Part shown: positions 32,455-45,465 of the stretch, one piece after another
Numbering within the stretch: position 1 is the first letter of the stretch
Layout: each line of letters opens with the position of its first letter
DNA from: Argentina anserina
Taxonomy: Eukaryota; Streptophyta; Magnoliopsida; Rosales; Rosaceae
Assembly: GCF_933775445.1 (NCBI RefSeq)
Contig: NC_065872.1
Span: forward strand, 11,346,001-11,410,000
Direction of reading: 5' to 3'
DNA: 64,000 nt
Position numbers and translations under genes: made by a program
The notes under the pieces: generated by a model
What the model saw: only the letters and a program-made list of their open reading frames with translations
Database searches by the model: none
What the model was told of the DNA's origin: nothing

Positions 32455-35293
32455 TCACACAGCTAAGCTCCGGGCTTGAAGAGCTCCATTTAGGCATTCC
32501 ACAGCAGCATCATAATTCAAGAAGCCCATGAACCAAAACTCATGGTTATCAACTGAGATAACCTGTATGTACTTTTCGGCAGGATTGGATCTGCTTGATG
32601 AAGGATTGACTGCTTTCAACTGATGTAGAGGTATAACCACCTATCAATATGGAGATTATAAGGAAACAAGTCAAAGCCAAAATCTGAAACCACAAATAGA
32701 AAGAATAAATAGAAATTAATGTCAGTGTAATTTGATAAGCCAAAGAACCCTCTGAGGTAGAATACAATGTCGGTAAATTTATGCAAATAGGGTAATAGAA
32801 CACATTCAACACAATGCTAATTGAAATTAACGATCAGCATCTAAAGGATGCCAATGTTATTCTCAAAAGTTATTCTTCAAGTATATCAATATGATTGAGG
32901 AATGACCAGCGGCCTTGTGCTACATTTCTAACCTATTATCGTCAAGAAGCCCCATCTATGACAGGAAGATAAAGAAGAGTACAGCAAGCTTCATAATCAT
33001 TATCAATCAAACGTTCAGTCAGCCTACCCATACACTGAAACTTCCAATATGATGTGCAAAGTGGAGATTTACATTTTCCATACCAAAGGAAAAAAAGTAT
33101 TTCAGAACAAAATTTTCCCAAAGTACTGATTTTAATGCCAAGAGACTCACAAGTAAGCCTGTCCAGAACTTTCAACAAGATTCAGTAGTAATACAAATCA
33201 CAAATCCAATGAAAATCACAAATCCAATGAAAATCACAAATCCAATGAAAATAACGAATAAGTATACAAAGGACAAAACATCAAACTCGAAGTCCTAGAT
33301 CCAAAAAGAAAAACAAATTTCAAATTTTCACTTTCACGTATAAATTTAAGAAATTCTTTTTTTCATGCACTTGATCTAGCAAACTGTATGCTCCTCCCTC
33401 AAGATTGACACTGGTCTCATCTTTTAAGGAAGAAAAGAAAGTTGATCAAGCACCAAAAATAGCCAGACTGAAGCTGTACAAGCCCATCAAATTTTAACAC
33501 GAGATTAACCCCATGATGAAAACATGAGGTTGAAAAAGGAAAGAAAACTTGTCATTATTGAGCAGCTCAAAAACTGTTGAGTCTCAACTCTCAACTATAT
33601 GGTGCATCACTGTATCATTTTAGGCCCCGTTCCTTGTTTGGAAATTAGATTTGTTAATAGTAATCAGAATAGTACCACGGACTAAGAGAAAAAAAATTAA
33701 AATAATCTTCGAGTATGGGCACAGACTTCACAACCAACTAGTGTCTTGTACTCATGGTTGCTATTTGTTCAACAAATTATGATAAAAAAAAATAACAAAC
33801 CCAAAATGTATCCTAAAACTAGTTTTTGAGTCACAAAGTTACTTTTTGGCAATGAGTCTGAAAGAGTTGTGTAAACAAAATTCCAATCAATGAACAATCA
33901 TGCAGTACACAGGAGAAATGAGTATAACACAATCTCTTCTCTTCCCATATATAACACTTGAGATGTAGCAACATATAACATTATCGATCAAACGTTCAGT
34001 CAGCCTCCCCAAAAGAAAAATGATAACTATGCATGCCAATATCGCGTGTTGTAGTCCTATCACTGCCAAACTTTATGTACCCTAACTAATAGAAAACGAA
34101 TAGTAACCATTCAATTGGAAGAAAGATGAATGTGTTGCATATCCTGACTCTTTGACTCGATCAGTTTTTAGTACAATAATAATGCAGGTACAAAATCATG
34201 CAATTAGGCATCAGTTGAAGATTCATTGCAATTCCATAGTGGAAATTTATTGAAAACACACAACAGTAAATTCACGAGAAATCTAACCTTATAATAACTC
34301 CATTGAGTTTGGTTATCAGCCTGGTAGGATATGGGATTATCACTACAATAAGAAATCTTTGCAGAAGATGCATACAGAACTCCCATAACCGGACCTGCTG
34401 ACGTAGACAAGTAACACGCAAATGAATTCTGAAGCTGCTCCTCAGGAGTTGTCTCGAAGGTTGATCGAAAGATCTTCTCGTAACCACCTTCCGCTAGAAC
34501 CTTTGTTCCTTGCGCAATTCTTCCCATCGCAGCATCAGCAAAGCTAGGGCTTGTCTTAACTATTTTAAAACACATAAAAGGAGTCATCAGATGCTTCCTC
34601 CAACACAACCATGATATCTTTACCATTATAATGAACAAAATGCATAATGTACGAATGCGAACAGCTTCATTTCATATATAGACCAATCTTTTGCACAGGA
34701 AGTGATCAAATAATCCTAACTCTGCGAAATCGATTAACCAGTGGCCAATCATTCTATCTAAGGCAAACACCCTTCAATACGAGAAATGAAAGAAAAGCAC
34801 GCCGGAACTCACAGTGCTGCCACGTGTTTCCGGCGAGATCCTCAGCCTTCTTGGTGGCTTCCCCCACCGCACTTCTCCATCTCCCGAATACACTCCGTAC
34901 AGTGTCCACCGAATCTGATCAAAACCAATACTCATAAATACGTACACGTACGCCAAAAATATACGAACGCCAAATACGTAGACGCATACCTTTCAACGAG
35001 AAAGCGGGGGTCAACGCCGGAGACTGACCGGAGAAAGCGCCGGATCGCTGGTACGAATCGGAGGAGGCGTAGCTGGTATTGTTGGAGCTGGACTGCGTGA
35101 CGAGCTCGGGGCTCCAGTGGACCGATCTCTTGGCGGCCGGATCCGGCTGAGGCTGCGGCGGAGACTCCGACGGCTCCATGAAGAAGCTGGCCCAGTTTTT
35201 GTCCCCGTTCTGCGCATCGGCGGCGGGCTTGGGATTCGGGTCCTGAGTCTTGCTCGGAAGCTGCGGCTTGTCGGTGATCTTGGGGGAGTCCAT
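32455..35293 (-). CDS. GEM-like protein with GRAM domain
   Basis: Four exons on the minus strand: 35293-34990, 34914-34813, 34559-34288 and 32640-32455, joined by GT-AG introns, giving 287 aa. The N-terminus is Pro/Ser-rich and disordered and contains [12 protein letters not shown]. Exon 2 gives the helical [20 protein letters not shown] segment. The GRAM domain spans about residues 150-275 with [33 protein letters not shown] and [10 protein letters not shown]. Length and motif order fit the GEM/FIP1/GER family, which is linked to ABA responses, seed biology and epidermal patterning. GRAM domains bind membrane lipids or partner proteins. The last intron is 1.65 kb, and a hAT MITE sits about 275 bp upstream of the ATG. 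The frame is intact. Which paralogue it is cannot be told here. Confidence 0.92.
32998..33030. repeat. 33-bp segment duplicated within the GEM-like intron 3
   Basis: The stretch containing CAAACGTTCAGTCAGCCT recurs at 33979-34011 with two mismatches. Both copies lie in the same intron about 980 bp apart. The flanks are not clearly alike, so the origin is unknown. Confidence 0.7.
33197..33250. repeat. three tandem copies of an 18-bp unit
   Basis: ATCACAAATCCAATGAAA repeated three times head to tail, in intron 3 of the GEM-like gene. Confidence 0.9.
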
Positions 35294-35559
35294 GTGGTGG
35301 TGGCGGCGCGTGGCCTTTAGGTTAGTTTTGGGGGGTTGTGGTGAATTGGAGTGAGGGAAATTGGAGAGGGGTGGAAGAGAAAGAAGGGAATAGCGAGAAG
35401 CGCGGTGGTGGTGGTGCTTTACTTGGCATATGGGGATTCATCTTCATCTCTCTCTTTTCTAGCGTTAATTTTCCCGCTATTAACTGCTTTTGTTTTGGGC
35501 CTCGTTTGGGCTTTGGGTCAAACTTTGAATCGGCCCACAATGTGATTTCCCATATAACA

Positions 35560-36108
35560 ATTCAAAGTATGGGTGGGCATAAAAAACGGAAATCCCGATC
35601 TCGTCCCGAAATTCATAGGGACGGGATGGGACGGAGGTCTAAAAACGTTCGTCCCGTCCCGATCCCGTCCCGTTTCATAATATTGGGATGAAACGTGGGA
35701 CGAATAATTTCTATCCCGCTTCGTCATGTCCCACCTTTAATAAAAACTTAAAAATTCTTATATATTTGTATCAAAATGAAACTAATTTATCTTCTTAATA
35801 ACTCTCAAATTATATCAACTCAAATAATAATGGTAAATTATAATATTTTAAACATAATATGTATTTTTTTGTTAAAATTTCATTATTGAATGTTACTTTA
35901 TTAATGAAAAAGTAAAAACATAGGTTTTTATTTAACTTCATATGAAGGTGTGATTTGTCTTGATCTCATCCCGTCCCAACCGAGATTAATCCCGAGTGTG
36001 ATGCATTATTAAAAATCATCGTCCCGTCCCGATTCAAAATAATGGGACGGGACGTGGGATGAGCCCCGTCCCGTTCCATTCCGTCCCATGCCCACCCCTA
36101 ATTCAAAG
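35560..36108. mobile_element. hAT-type MITE, copy 1
   Basis: 533 bp (35568-36100) with ends TATGGGTGGGCAT and, reversed, TAGGGGTGGGCAT. It is flanked by a perfect 8-bp duplication ATTCAAAG (35560-35567 and 36101-36108), the target size of hAT elements. The arms are full of GGGACGGGAC / GTCCCGTCCC words, and the centre is AT-rich and non-coding. Same family as the copy at 58762-59321. It lies in the likely promoter or 5' region of the GEM-like gene. Confidence 0.92.
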
Positions 36109-39100
36109 CTTGAGAACCGAGAGGGAGTGAAAGGATCTTTTATAAAATTTGTTTTCCTAGGGACAGTGCAGGGTAGGATCCGACTGTTCGAGTGGCATAT
36201 TCCGTCCTTTTTTAGGTGATATATGTCATCCTTACATCGGACTTTTTGTTTGGATGTAGTAAGGATTTGCGCTGCGTATCTCCATTGCATAATTCGATGC
36301 ATGAAATATAGTGGTTTTAACAAGAATCGATTATTGAATCGACCGCTCTGGTTAATTCTGTCAGTTGACTAACTCATCATAAGAAAATTGTATTTCCGTT
36401 TGTTGAATGTTGTGCTCCGATGTAGGTTGCTTAATGGATACGTGAGGCGTTAGCTGCATGAGAACAATCAACTATCATCGAGTTCAGTAGATAATCGATC
36501 TGCTTATATAACATAAAATTTGAAAAAGGTCTCGAATTCAATCTCTTAATTTTCCTAGTTAATTTATTTTTGGAAAAGAATAATAGTCACAAAGTAATGG
36601 GAAGCTGCTATTCTTTTCTTTCTTGTGTTCACTTGTAAATTCTGCCCAACCACTTGATGAAATCCATATGCCCAAGTTTGTTAATCCAAATGAGCTTTTG
36701 TCTTCATCTTTTGAAACGAAAAATTGAACTTTCTTTAAATTATTTTGATCATGACATATGAAAGTGCAATTTAGGAAGCTTTATACACATGCACTTGCTT
36801 ACTCAATCCTCAACTTTTTCTCCAACTTTATTCTAAACTTTCTCTACTGTATAAATTTTTAGAACAAAATGAGAGAAATAACAAGACACAATTGCCGGTC
36901 GCTCTCATTTACAGAGAGACTTATGGATGACGAGTCTTAAATAGAACGACTTGGCATTTGTTCATACACTAAACAAACACTTCTCAAAAAAAGAAAAAAA
37001 ACAAACACTAAACAAGCATATATTCCATGCATCTATCGAACGATCAGCGGCTCATTCTGTTTCAACAAATTTGGCTATGCAAAAAGCTTAAACATATATA
37101 TTCAGTTCAATTAACGAATGACTCTCCCATCTGTTACTACAAGTCTTTCGACTCGAATCTTGCTTCAATGAAAAAAAAATTATATACGAAGTTATGAGAA
37201 ATATCGATACTGTTCCAACTATTAGTATGAAATTTCGGAAAGAAATTGGTCTCCAAATATTTTTGATTAAGAAAGCAGCCATCACCCCATCATACAGTTG
37301 CTTTCAATCAGATTGCATTACAGTTAAAGAGAATCAAACAAATTAAATCCTCCAAATCTAGCTAAATCATATATAATTATATCCAATACGGAGGCACGCA
37401 GTGTGTCTCTACCATCAACATTTTCTCAGGCTGTCCTTCTGAAAATTGTTGAATGGAAGCAAATCAAATTATAGTACCATAATTTTGTTGAATGGAAGCA
37501 AATCAAATTATAGTATATTATGGTATATAATATACTATACCATTAGCCAAAGAACAGGGATTACTGATACGCTATAAACCTAAAGAGAAGAAAACAAAAA
37601 GCTTCAATGTATATCTTCTATATACGTACTTTTTTTATTAACTCGATATACATACGCATATTGTTAGAACTAGTTGACAAGAAGAATGCAACTTAGATCT
37701 CCGGGTTTTGGCGATGAAGGTAAGCTGTTCTTGTGAGGTCCTATATTGCAGTAATGGACTTATATGCGACTAATTAAAGCTTACCATGCAACTTGGTTAT
37801 TTCAAAAAAAGAAGATTGTTGAATTCACAACTATACAGATAAATCTATAGAAATATTAGTACTGAAAAAACTTTCTTGAAGCGATAGCATTCTAGCCTGT
37901 TAGTTTTAATTTGTGTCACCAGCTACCAGCTAGCTCAGGAAACCTCAGATTCCTTTTCTGTATGATGTGATGAATTGTGTGATTACATTTATTTGTTGGC
38001 ATTCGGTTGTTGTTTGTGTAAATGTGTAATCGTGGTTGAGCTCGAGGTGATGATTTCTCTAGGCTTTGGTAGATACCGTAGATTATCTGACTAATAGCAC
38101 TACTGGAGATAAGTGACTTTGATTACTCTGGGACGTCAGGGATGGTGACAAAAGAAACATTCACACTTGACTATCAAGCTTCGTTACACACTTGATTGGA
38201 ATGAGTTAACGTTATCGGTAACATATATAGCCATATAGGTGACCTAAAGTTTCTTTTGTGTAAGTAGGGTGACCTAAAAGGAGGCCTTCTTTCTAAAAAA
38301 TAAAATAAAATAATTAAATTAAATTAAAAGGTTTCCCTTGCCTCTGATTGTACATTTCTTTTCGTCTCTTGTACATTCATATTATCACCTCTTAACATTA
38401 TTTCTTTTTAAGTAACTACTAGGGTTTCAATAATGTAAAAAAAGAAGTCATAATAGCTCATTCCATACCATTATGCCATTCTCCATAAACAGGTAAGAAG
38501 TTGTGATAGTCCATAAGTAATATTGAACAATTCATTTTATGTTGAAGGAAAAACGCTAGTGCATTTGTTAAAGTAACTGACAGAATGAGTTAATGACGGT
38601 TAACCGACGTAACGGGTCAATCAGTAATTATGTAGTATTAATTATTATTGTATTACTATTTAAATCTATTAATTCTAATTCTATATAAAATGAGATTATC
38701 AATGAAATAAAGAGACTAATTCTATTTATTCTAGAACATTTTAATCTATTTACCTCACTTTTTAAGTGAGCCTATATCGAGCATAGTAAGTAGATTAGAC
38801 CGGATCGAAACCATGTGCTTACCAATACCAAAAAATTATACAGACCATAGTTTAGAACGGTTCTTAGTGGAAGCAGGAGGGGGTACTACTGATTCCAAAA
38901 TCCCTGTTTAGGAGTCCAATCATGACTAAATGAAAAGGTCAGAGTCTGTCATTGTTTTTGGAGGTTATCGTTTGAAAAGAATATCTCAACCAAAAACCAG
39001 TTTGGAATGTTCTCTTGGAAGCGGATTGTATACACCCACGAGTACCAACACCGGCCAATCTCAACCGTACATTCTAACACGTGGATTTGTTCTTTTAGTT

Positions 39101-40872
39101 GGGCGTTTGTTTCTCGTTAGGTCTTTGTTACTAGGCGAGTGAGAAGGAGAAGAATTGCGTCTCTTTATTCAAGGCGGAGACTGGAGACAAAAGGCAATGA
39201 CCATTAATGGAGGGATTTAATGGAGAGACCGAGAGACTAACATGAGATAAAAAAAATGTAGAGAGCTGGATGTTGTTGAATGGTGAATCAGTGATTATGG
39301 TCTTTTGTGGTTTTGTTGTATGGAGTTGGATGAATGTGAATCATATTATATGATTGATCTGAGTGGTTCTCCTCGTGTTTTTTTCTCACTTTATCCCCTA
39401 AAACCCAGTTTTATAGTCTCTTTCCAGATTTGCTTGACGAGTTTCAAATTCAAAAGATGGTTCATAGATTTTCAATTACAAAAGGAGATTTGATTCTCCG
39501 ATCTCACTATTGATGCATATTGCATTAAATTCATTCCATATTGATCTATCTTTGAAATGGAATTTCTTTGATATTTGGGTTTGAATCCCAAATCGGGTTC
39601 GAAGTTTTGGGTTTAAATCTCCAATCGGTTTCTCCATGTTTGATGTTGTAAGAACACAAATTAGCTTATGGTTTTCGGGTTCTGATTTGATCACAGAGAA
39701 AGAGACTAAGCAGAGAGGAAGAAGGGCTTCGCGTGGTTTGCTCTGTAGGTGGGTCTGCAAACGACGCGTGATTTGCACGCTCTGTTAGATTTTGACAGTG
39801 CCCATACTCTAGCGGTGTGTGGAATAGACTCTCTGTTCTCTTTTATGCTGGCCTATTGGACTATTTCTCAGGAACACAAACAGATCATATATCGATCCCT
39901 GATCAATATTCACAGCCATTATCTCGATCTTCTTTTTCAAAAAAAAAAAAAAAAGATAGAACTATCTTCTTACCAACAATCAATCATTGAATCATGTAGT
40001 GGTGCACATGAAACCATCTCTTTCGCCAGCTCCTGCCAGCTCCTATGCTCATCATACAAACATGTATTATGTATACATGTGTGCAAGTTACTAATAAACT
40101 AAGCATGACACACCAAACAAGTAAAATAAAACCAAATCAATTCCACTAATGTTCCTATTAAACGATCCAATACAACTATCATTAGCTAATTGGTGCTGGT
40201 TCATGATAGAATGAGGTGTTACATGAGCGCGTGAAAGCTGGTGAGTCACCGGCCGGATACATCACAACCCCCTCCGGTGATATGTTGACGTTTTCTATTC
40301 CCTCTAAAATTAGACTCCATTATCATATTTTATTATTTCACTAAACCTGTTAACAAGGTAGTAGTGTCACAGTTATTTATTTTAATAATTCACGTGCAAG
40401 GGAAATTCGGAGTTCAACTCTTGTGATCGTAGAACAATTGTTCTGTGATAATACAAATAAAAATACGTCATATGAGAAAAAATCATTCCCATGACTGATT
40501 CAACAGATCATAATGTATTTTGCTATTTTTATGAAGTGTAGAAAAATTATTATACGTACCCGGTACATAGTCTACGTTATTTAATGATATTAATCTATTT
40601 TTTACTGTGTTTGTTTTTAACTAGTTACTAGTATCTAAATAATCTTTTTCTTTTTCACCAAATGATGCTTATCACACCATAGAATAATATAATTGGTTGT
40701 ATACACCACATGACAGTGTCACGTGGTGCTCTAGGTACACATAATAATTACTCATGAAGTGTATACCTACAAGACAGAAAAAAGCGTGTTGAGATATCCA
40801 AAACGACGGAAGATGTATAGGAGGTGCTTTGTTAAAAATCTGAACATGCACAACTAATACTTGATTGACTGT
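36109..40872. other. intergenic, no gene recognised
   Basis: About 4.7 kb of AT-rich DNA. Two copies of a 31-bp word containing TTGTTGAATGGAAGCAAATC lie at 37446-37476 and 37485-37515. There is an A-run near 39940. Short open frames (38930-39142, 39749-40102) have no recognisable similarity. A stretch at 38577-38740 with a TATA-like word resembles a small LTR but has no target duplication. Confidence 0.4.
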
Positions 40873-41458
40873 TTTCAACTTAGGGTGACAATATTATGCA
40901 TCGGGTAGGGTATTCACGGGTATTCAACCCTAATGGGGCTGTGTAATGGGTAAAAACAGGGAACGGGTATGAGGATCCCCTATATTCAAAATATGGAATC
41001 GGGTAACGGGCGGAGATAGTATTTTGATCCTCATCCTCATCCCCACCAAATAAGAAAAAAAAAATATATATATTATATATGTTTCAATATTATATAATTA
41101 ATTAATATTGATGTAAATAAAAACTTTTTACAGTTATTATTTTATTTTTAATTAGATTTGTATTGGTTTAAGTTGGACTAATATAAAAAAAAAACTAATT
41201 TCATCATGATATCTAGTTTTCATTTTAGATTTTTACGTTTTTCTATACTTCATATAAATTTTTATATGATATAACAAAATATCATTAATGGGTATTAGGA
41301 CATGTATGAGAAACGGACTCCCAACAGGTATGAGGACAATGAATACTCATTATTTTCTAACAAAAATTAAAACAGGTATATAGACGTAATTAAAATTAAG
41401 TATATATATAATATTTCGATTCCATGACCCTACGCCTATTGCCGTCTTTATTCCAACT
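40873..41458. mobile_element. old hAT-like MITE, different family
   Basis: 570 bp (40881-41450) starting TAGGGTGACAAT and ending, reversed, TAAAGACGGCAAT. Flanks TTTCAACT (40873-40880) and TTCCAACT (41451-41458) match at 7 of 8 bases. The arms contain CGGGTA/GGGTAT words and the centre is AT-rich. The decay of ends and target copies suggests an older insertion. Confidence 0.65.
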
Positions 41459-42758
41459 GCAGCAACGTTTGCGCGTCTAACTCTTCAGCCAATTTTCCAT
41501 CGAATAGTCAAAGGACGACAATACGACAATTAAAATTTGTAAGCCGATGAAATTTTTTAAGTTCTGTTGGTTGAAAACTTGAAATGAACATTAGAACATG
41601 TTAGTTGTTTTCCACTTTTCCATTTGCAACGGTAACCTCATTATTAATAAACTCATCATCTCTCCTCCCCAAAATATCTAATCTCACACAACGGCTAATG
41701 ACACAGAACTAAACAATACACCTAATGGGGATCTAACAAAAGTGTCTCTTCACCCGAGCAACAGTAATTTCATGCATGTGATGGCATCTTAACTGTGGCT
41801 GATAAGACTTATTGTTACGGTCATAATTAGTACTTAATTACAGATGTAGCAGTGAACTCGATCGATCACCCTTTGATTCCAACTAAAACAGAAATATATG
41901 TTAAGAATATAAATTTCAATTTTTAATATACGTCTACACCCAAAATAGGATCACCATGCACGAACGCATTTACTCTTTTACAAAATTAGCAATGTGTACC
42001 ATTTGAAGTACATTTGGTATGATATTTTCATCTATTAAGTCCAAATTGCATCGACACTCATCTAATTGTAGGGATGCTTCATCTATGCTAATAAACAACC
42101 ACAACAAGCTAGGTGCGCTACACAATTGTTACATTTCCGATCCGAAAACGACATTTGATTTTCAACTAGAACGATTCAACTTTGGGTACAAGTATAAACG
42201 CAATACATCCATACCAAAAATATTCAAACTTTATTACTGTACGTAAACGCTTAACGTAATGGCAATGACAGAGCCACATTTAGTCGATACAGTAAATTAA
42301 AGAAATCGACAACGACGACGGAAGGTCACATACGAAAACGATTAAAGGGTCATTCCCGTAAACATACACCGACCACTCTTGTAGTTGTTGAAAAAGGGAT
42401 TGCCACTTCCAGTCTGTCAAATGCTAAGCTCCCCCCTAAATACATATATTATATTTCCAATAAGGTCCCCAACATTTTATATTCCGCCGATTCCGCAAAT
42501 GCCCCACTCCATGGTCGAAAGAGACATTTCACTCACCATGCATGTGCCAGGTTACCAAAACCCTAATTACCTTAGAAACTCGATTGGACACGCGTCGGAT
42601 CCTGGACTCTCACGTCTGGTGGTTCCCGCCGTAGGCGATAAGTCTGACCGATTATTCTCACCGCCTCTCGCTGGCTTAATCATCTGTATCAGGCAATTAC
42701 GTATTAGTTTAAGTTTCTATGCATATGAACATGTAAATTATGTAACAGTGTGTTGGGT
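41459..42758. other. upstream region of the arabinogalactan gene
   Basis: 1.3 kb with no recognised gene. The large open frame 42385-43185 overlapping the arabinogalactan gene in another frame has no domain and is taken as a shadow. Confidence 0.45.
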
Positions 42759-42778
42759 ATATATATATATAATATATC
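42759..42778 (+). promoter_or_regulatory. TATA region of the arabinogalactan gene
   Basis: An alternating TATATA run about 185-200 bp before the ATG, followed by a CT-rich leader (42815-42960) typical of highly expressed plant genes. Confidence 0.5.
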
Positions 42779-42961
42779 TATCTGTTCCAGCATTATTGAA
42801 AATCCTAAGCATTGTCCCTCCACTTTCTCCCAGCCCTTTTATATTCTCCTCTCCTTTTGAAACCCTCCCTCACTCACTCCCAAACCCTCTTCATCTTCTC
42901 TCTGTTTTCTTTCTTCTCTGTTTCAGAACCTCTCCATTTTCAGAAGAAGAGGAAGAAGAAG

Positions 42962-43351
42962 ATGGGTTACCTCAGAATTCAAGTGTTCGTGATCTTGGGT
43001 CTGTTGGCCACCTCGTGTTTGGCTCAGTCACCCGCAGCAGCACCCAAGCTCGCACCCACCGCCGCTCCCACCACCTCACCACCCACAGCCACACCGGCCC
43101 CGGCACCCACCACCGCCGCACCTGCACCCAGTGTAGTTACACCCTCACCAGCACCCACCTCTCCTACTATTGCAGCCACACCTGAGTCTTCACCAACCTC
43201 ATCGCCACCTTCACCCATCGCAGCCGCACCAGAGGGACCCGCAGCCGAGCCGGCGTCTGACGTTCCCAGCGGCGCGTACGTTCCACGTGGGTGGGCAGCT
43301 GTTGCTGGAACCGCTTTGGTCGGGTGCTTCTTCGCCGTCGTGTTGGCCTAG
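42962..43351 (+). CDS. classical arabinogalactan protein (GPI-anchored)
   Basis: A single-exon gene of 129 aa. I chose the ATG at 42962 because it starts the signal peptide (MGYLRIQVFVILGLLATS, cleavage near the Ala-Gln at about residue 22). The upstream open frame is the leader. The mature part is almost only Pro, Ala, Ser and Thr with dispersed AP, SP and TP pairs, the pattern that is hydroxylated and carries type II arabinogalactan. The C-terminus (GTALVGCFFAVVLA) is a hydrophobic GPI-attachment signal, with a likely omega site in the preceding DVPSGAY region. The protein should sit on the outer face of the plasma membrane and in the wall. Poly(A) signal at 43655-43660. Confidence 0.92.
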   Translation: MGYLRIQVFVILGLLATSCLAQSPAAAPKLAPTAAPTTSPPTATPAPAPTTAAPAPSVVTPSPAPTSPTIAATPESSPTSSPPSPIAAAPEGPAAEPASDVPSGAYVPRGWAAVAGTALVGCFFAVVLA

Positions 43352-44861
43352 ATTTCGTTCTTTCGTACACGTGGTGGTCGGTCGTCGATCGGATCTGGAC
43401 TTTGACGGAAGGATGAGATCTATTCACCCTTTTTTTTCATTAATTTGTCGCTGTTTCTTTAATTGATGTTTTAATTTGCTGTTGTTATTTTTGTTCATTC
43501 TATATGTTTGAGGTTTGACTTATGGTGGGATTTGAGATGATGATGATTAGTGTTAATTATTTCGGTGATTCATTTGTTTCGGAGAGGAGTCGGACACGAG
43601 CACACCCACCATTTGTAGAGTTGAGTCGTCTGATGTAAATCGTATAGTTTGAATAATAAAATAGTTTGCCATTCTTTTTCCTGATGAGCTTCTCAAGTTT
43701 TGATGTTGGTTTCGTTCTCCCGTTCTAATCTTTATACTGTGACTTTTGAAGGCTCTAGTTTGAATAAATGAATCATTTTTATTTAGAATGTGACATTGGA
43801 AAAAAAAACTCTTTTTCTTTCATCAGAGATACGTAATATTGGAATGTGACACAATAAACTCAGAATGTGACCGAAAATAAGAAGTTCATCAGGTTTAGAT
43901 CTCGAATATTTTCTCACTTTGAAAAAAAAATCTCCTTTGTTTCAATTGAATTTCCAAAGAGGACAGATTGAAGGGAAAATGTAGCCTTCATTTTCTTCAG
44001 TTTGGTACCACTGCTTTTGACAAAGTTTAAAGCATCTGTTCTTTTTTCTCTACATGATAAATATGGTGAATGCAACAACCTAATTTTATATCCGAACTTT
44101 CGTTGTTTAGGTAAATGATCAGTGTACAATGTTCACTTTCAATTCCTTGATGTTGACATGGGCAATTTTAGAGTCACCACCACTTTCTGAGTGCTCCATG
44201 ACACTTTTCTACTTGTGATTCCATGGAAAAATTTTCACCGTCGAGTAATCCCCAGTTAAAAATTGACTTTCTCTCTAAGTAACCATGTGCAAAGAAACCA
44301 CAATGATACGAACTTAATGCATTTGAAATGATTAATAAACAAATAAACATATGAAATGCACTTGAAATGATTAATGAAAGTATTAAACAACGATTATACA
44401 CAGGCATATAATTAAATTAACTGTAGAGAATAAAAAAATGTAGATTGTGGAAATTGGAAATTGGCAATTTTACAGTAATTTTTCTTATTATGTGTATTCA
44501 TAACTAGCAGTACTAGTCTCTCCTCTGTATATGAGTCATGAATTCAACTCACAACACAGCATTATATGAGTTGATTGGGTTCTTTGTTAGATAAGAAAAA
44601 GATGTATTAATAACTAATGACGATGCTACAAATAGGCATTTTGTACTTGAATGTGTTGCGCGATGTGATGAAAGCAAAGACGAAGTTAACGAGTACACAA
44701 TGCGAGGATGCTTCCGTTGTGGTCCTTGTGGACATGGAGATGCTCCTCTGCAATCAAGATTCCTCATTTACGTTTTCCATGGGCCATGAAATTGCTAAGC
44801 TTTGTCATCCATTTTCATCGGAATGTTTCTTCGGTGGGTCACTGGAATGAGATGAAATACG
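43352..44861. other. 3' UTR of the arabinogalactan gene and spacer
   Basis: The first about 330 bp are probably 3' UTR, ending after AATAAA at 43655. Beyond that I see only AT-rich spacer with short frames lacking any domain (for example 44617-44850). Confidence 0.5.
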
Positions 44862-45245
44862 CAAACCAGCAGTGGTGGAACTAGAAGCATTTCATTGTGG
44901 GGGCTAAATATTAAATTCATAATATATTAATTTTTATAATAAAAATTGCTACAAAAATTCATTATACATAGTATTGTTTTACATAATAAAAGGTAAACTT
45001 GTCTATTTTTAAAGCTATATTAACATTCTCCTTTGATATTGTTGAATCCCAATGTAATTTTAGGCAACTAATTATGGTAATTTATTATATTTTTTTTGTT
45101 TTACGAGATCATAAAGTTTGCCTTAAATACCTCCTAATTATTAAATAAATTCAAAAGAAACCTATAAATTAATGCGTTTATTAAAATCTTTGTAGGAGCT
45201 AGGGCCCCTTCTGACCCTTTTAATAATTCCGCCACTACAAACAAG
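44862..45245. mobile_element. hAT-type MITE with CAGTGGTGGA ends
   Basis: 368 bp (44870-45237). The left end CAGTGGTGGAACTAG and the reversed right end TAGTGGCGGAATTA are variants of the CAGTGGCGGA terminus common in plant hAT elements. Flanks CAAACCAG (44862-44869) and CAAACAAG (45238-45245) match at 7 of 8. The interior is AT-rich and non-coding. A copia element begins about 10 bp to its right. Confidence 0.75.
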
Positions 45246-45255
45246 TTATATGATA

Positions 45256-45456
45256 TGATCGAGCGTCGTGGTTGTTTTAGGATGAAATAATTGTGTATTA
45301 TTGAATGATATGGGGGCCTATATATAGGCATTACAAAACCACAATCCCGTAGGATTCAGAGTCCTAATCTATTACGGAGATGCTAATCTATCTCCTAACA
45401 GGAAATCTATTAGGCTAAGACACACACAAGGGTAAAATAGTAATTCTCTCGGAACA
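45256..45456 (-). repeat. 3' LTR of the copia element
   Basis: Shares with 51198-51389 the core GGCCTATATATAGGCATTAC, the AATCCCGTAGGATTC stretch and the terminal CTCGGAACA / TTCGGAACA. On the minus strand this LTR starts TGTTCCG. Confidence 0.85.
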
Positions 45457-45465
45457 CTCCCCCTT
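45457..45465 (-). other. polypurine tract of the copia element
   Basis: Read on the minus strand, AAGGGGGAG directly precedes the TGTTCCG start of the 3' LTR. This confirms the minus orientation. Confidence 0.75.

Noticed and set aside
38577..38740. LTR-like stretch (TGACAG start, CTATATAAAATG, AATAAAG)
   Set aside because: No matching target duplication, no partner copy, and the end is not convincing.
42812..42961. Upstream extension of the arabinogalactan frame to 42812
   Set aside because: The extension is CT-rich leader sequence. The signal peptide starts at the internal Met at 42962.
42385..43185. 266-codon frame overlapping the arabinogalactan gene
   Set aside because: Different frame from the clear signal-peptide and GPI protein. 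His/Ser/Thr-rich tail is the shadow of Pro/Ala codons.
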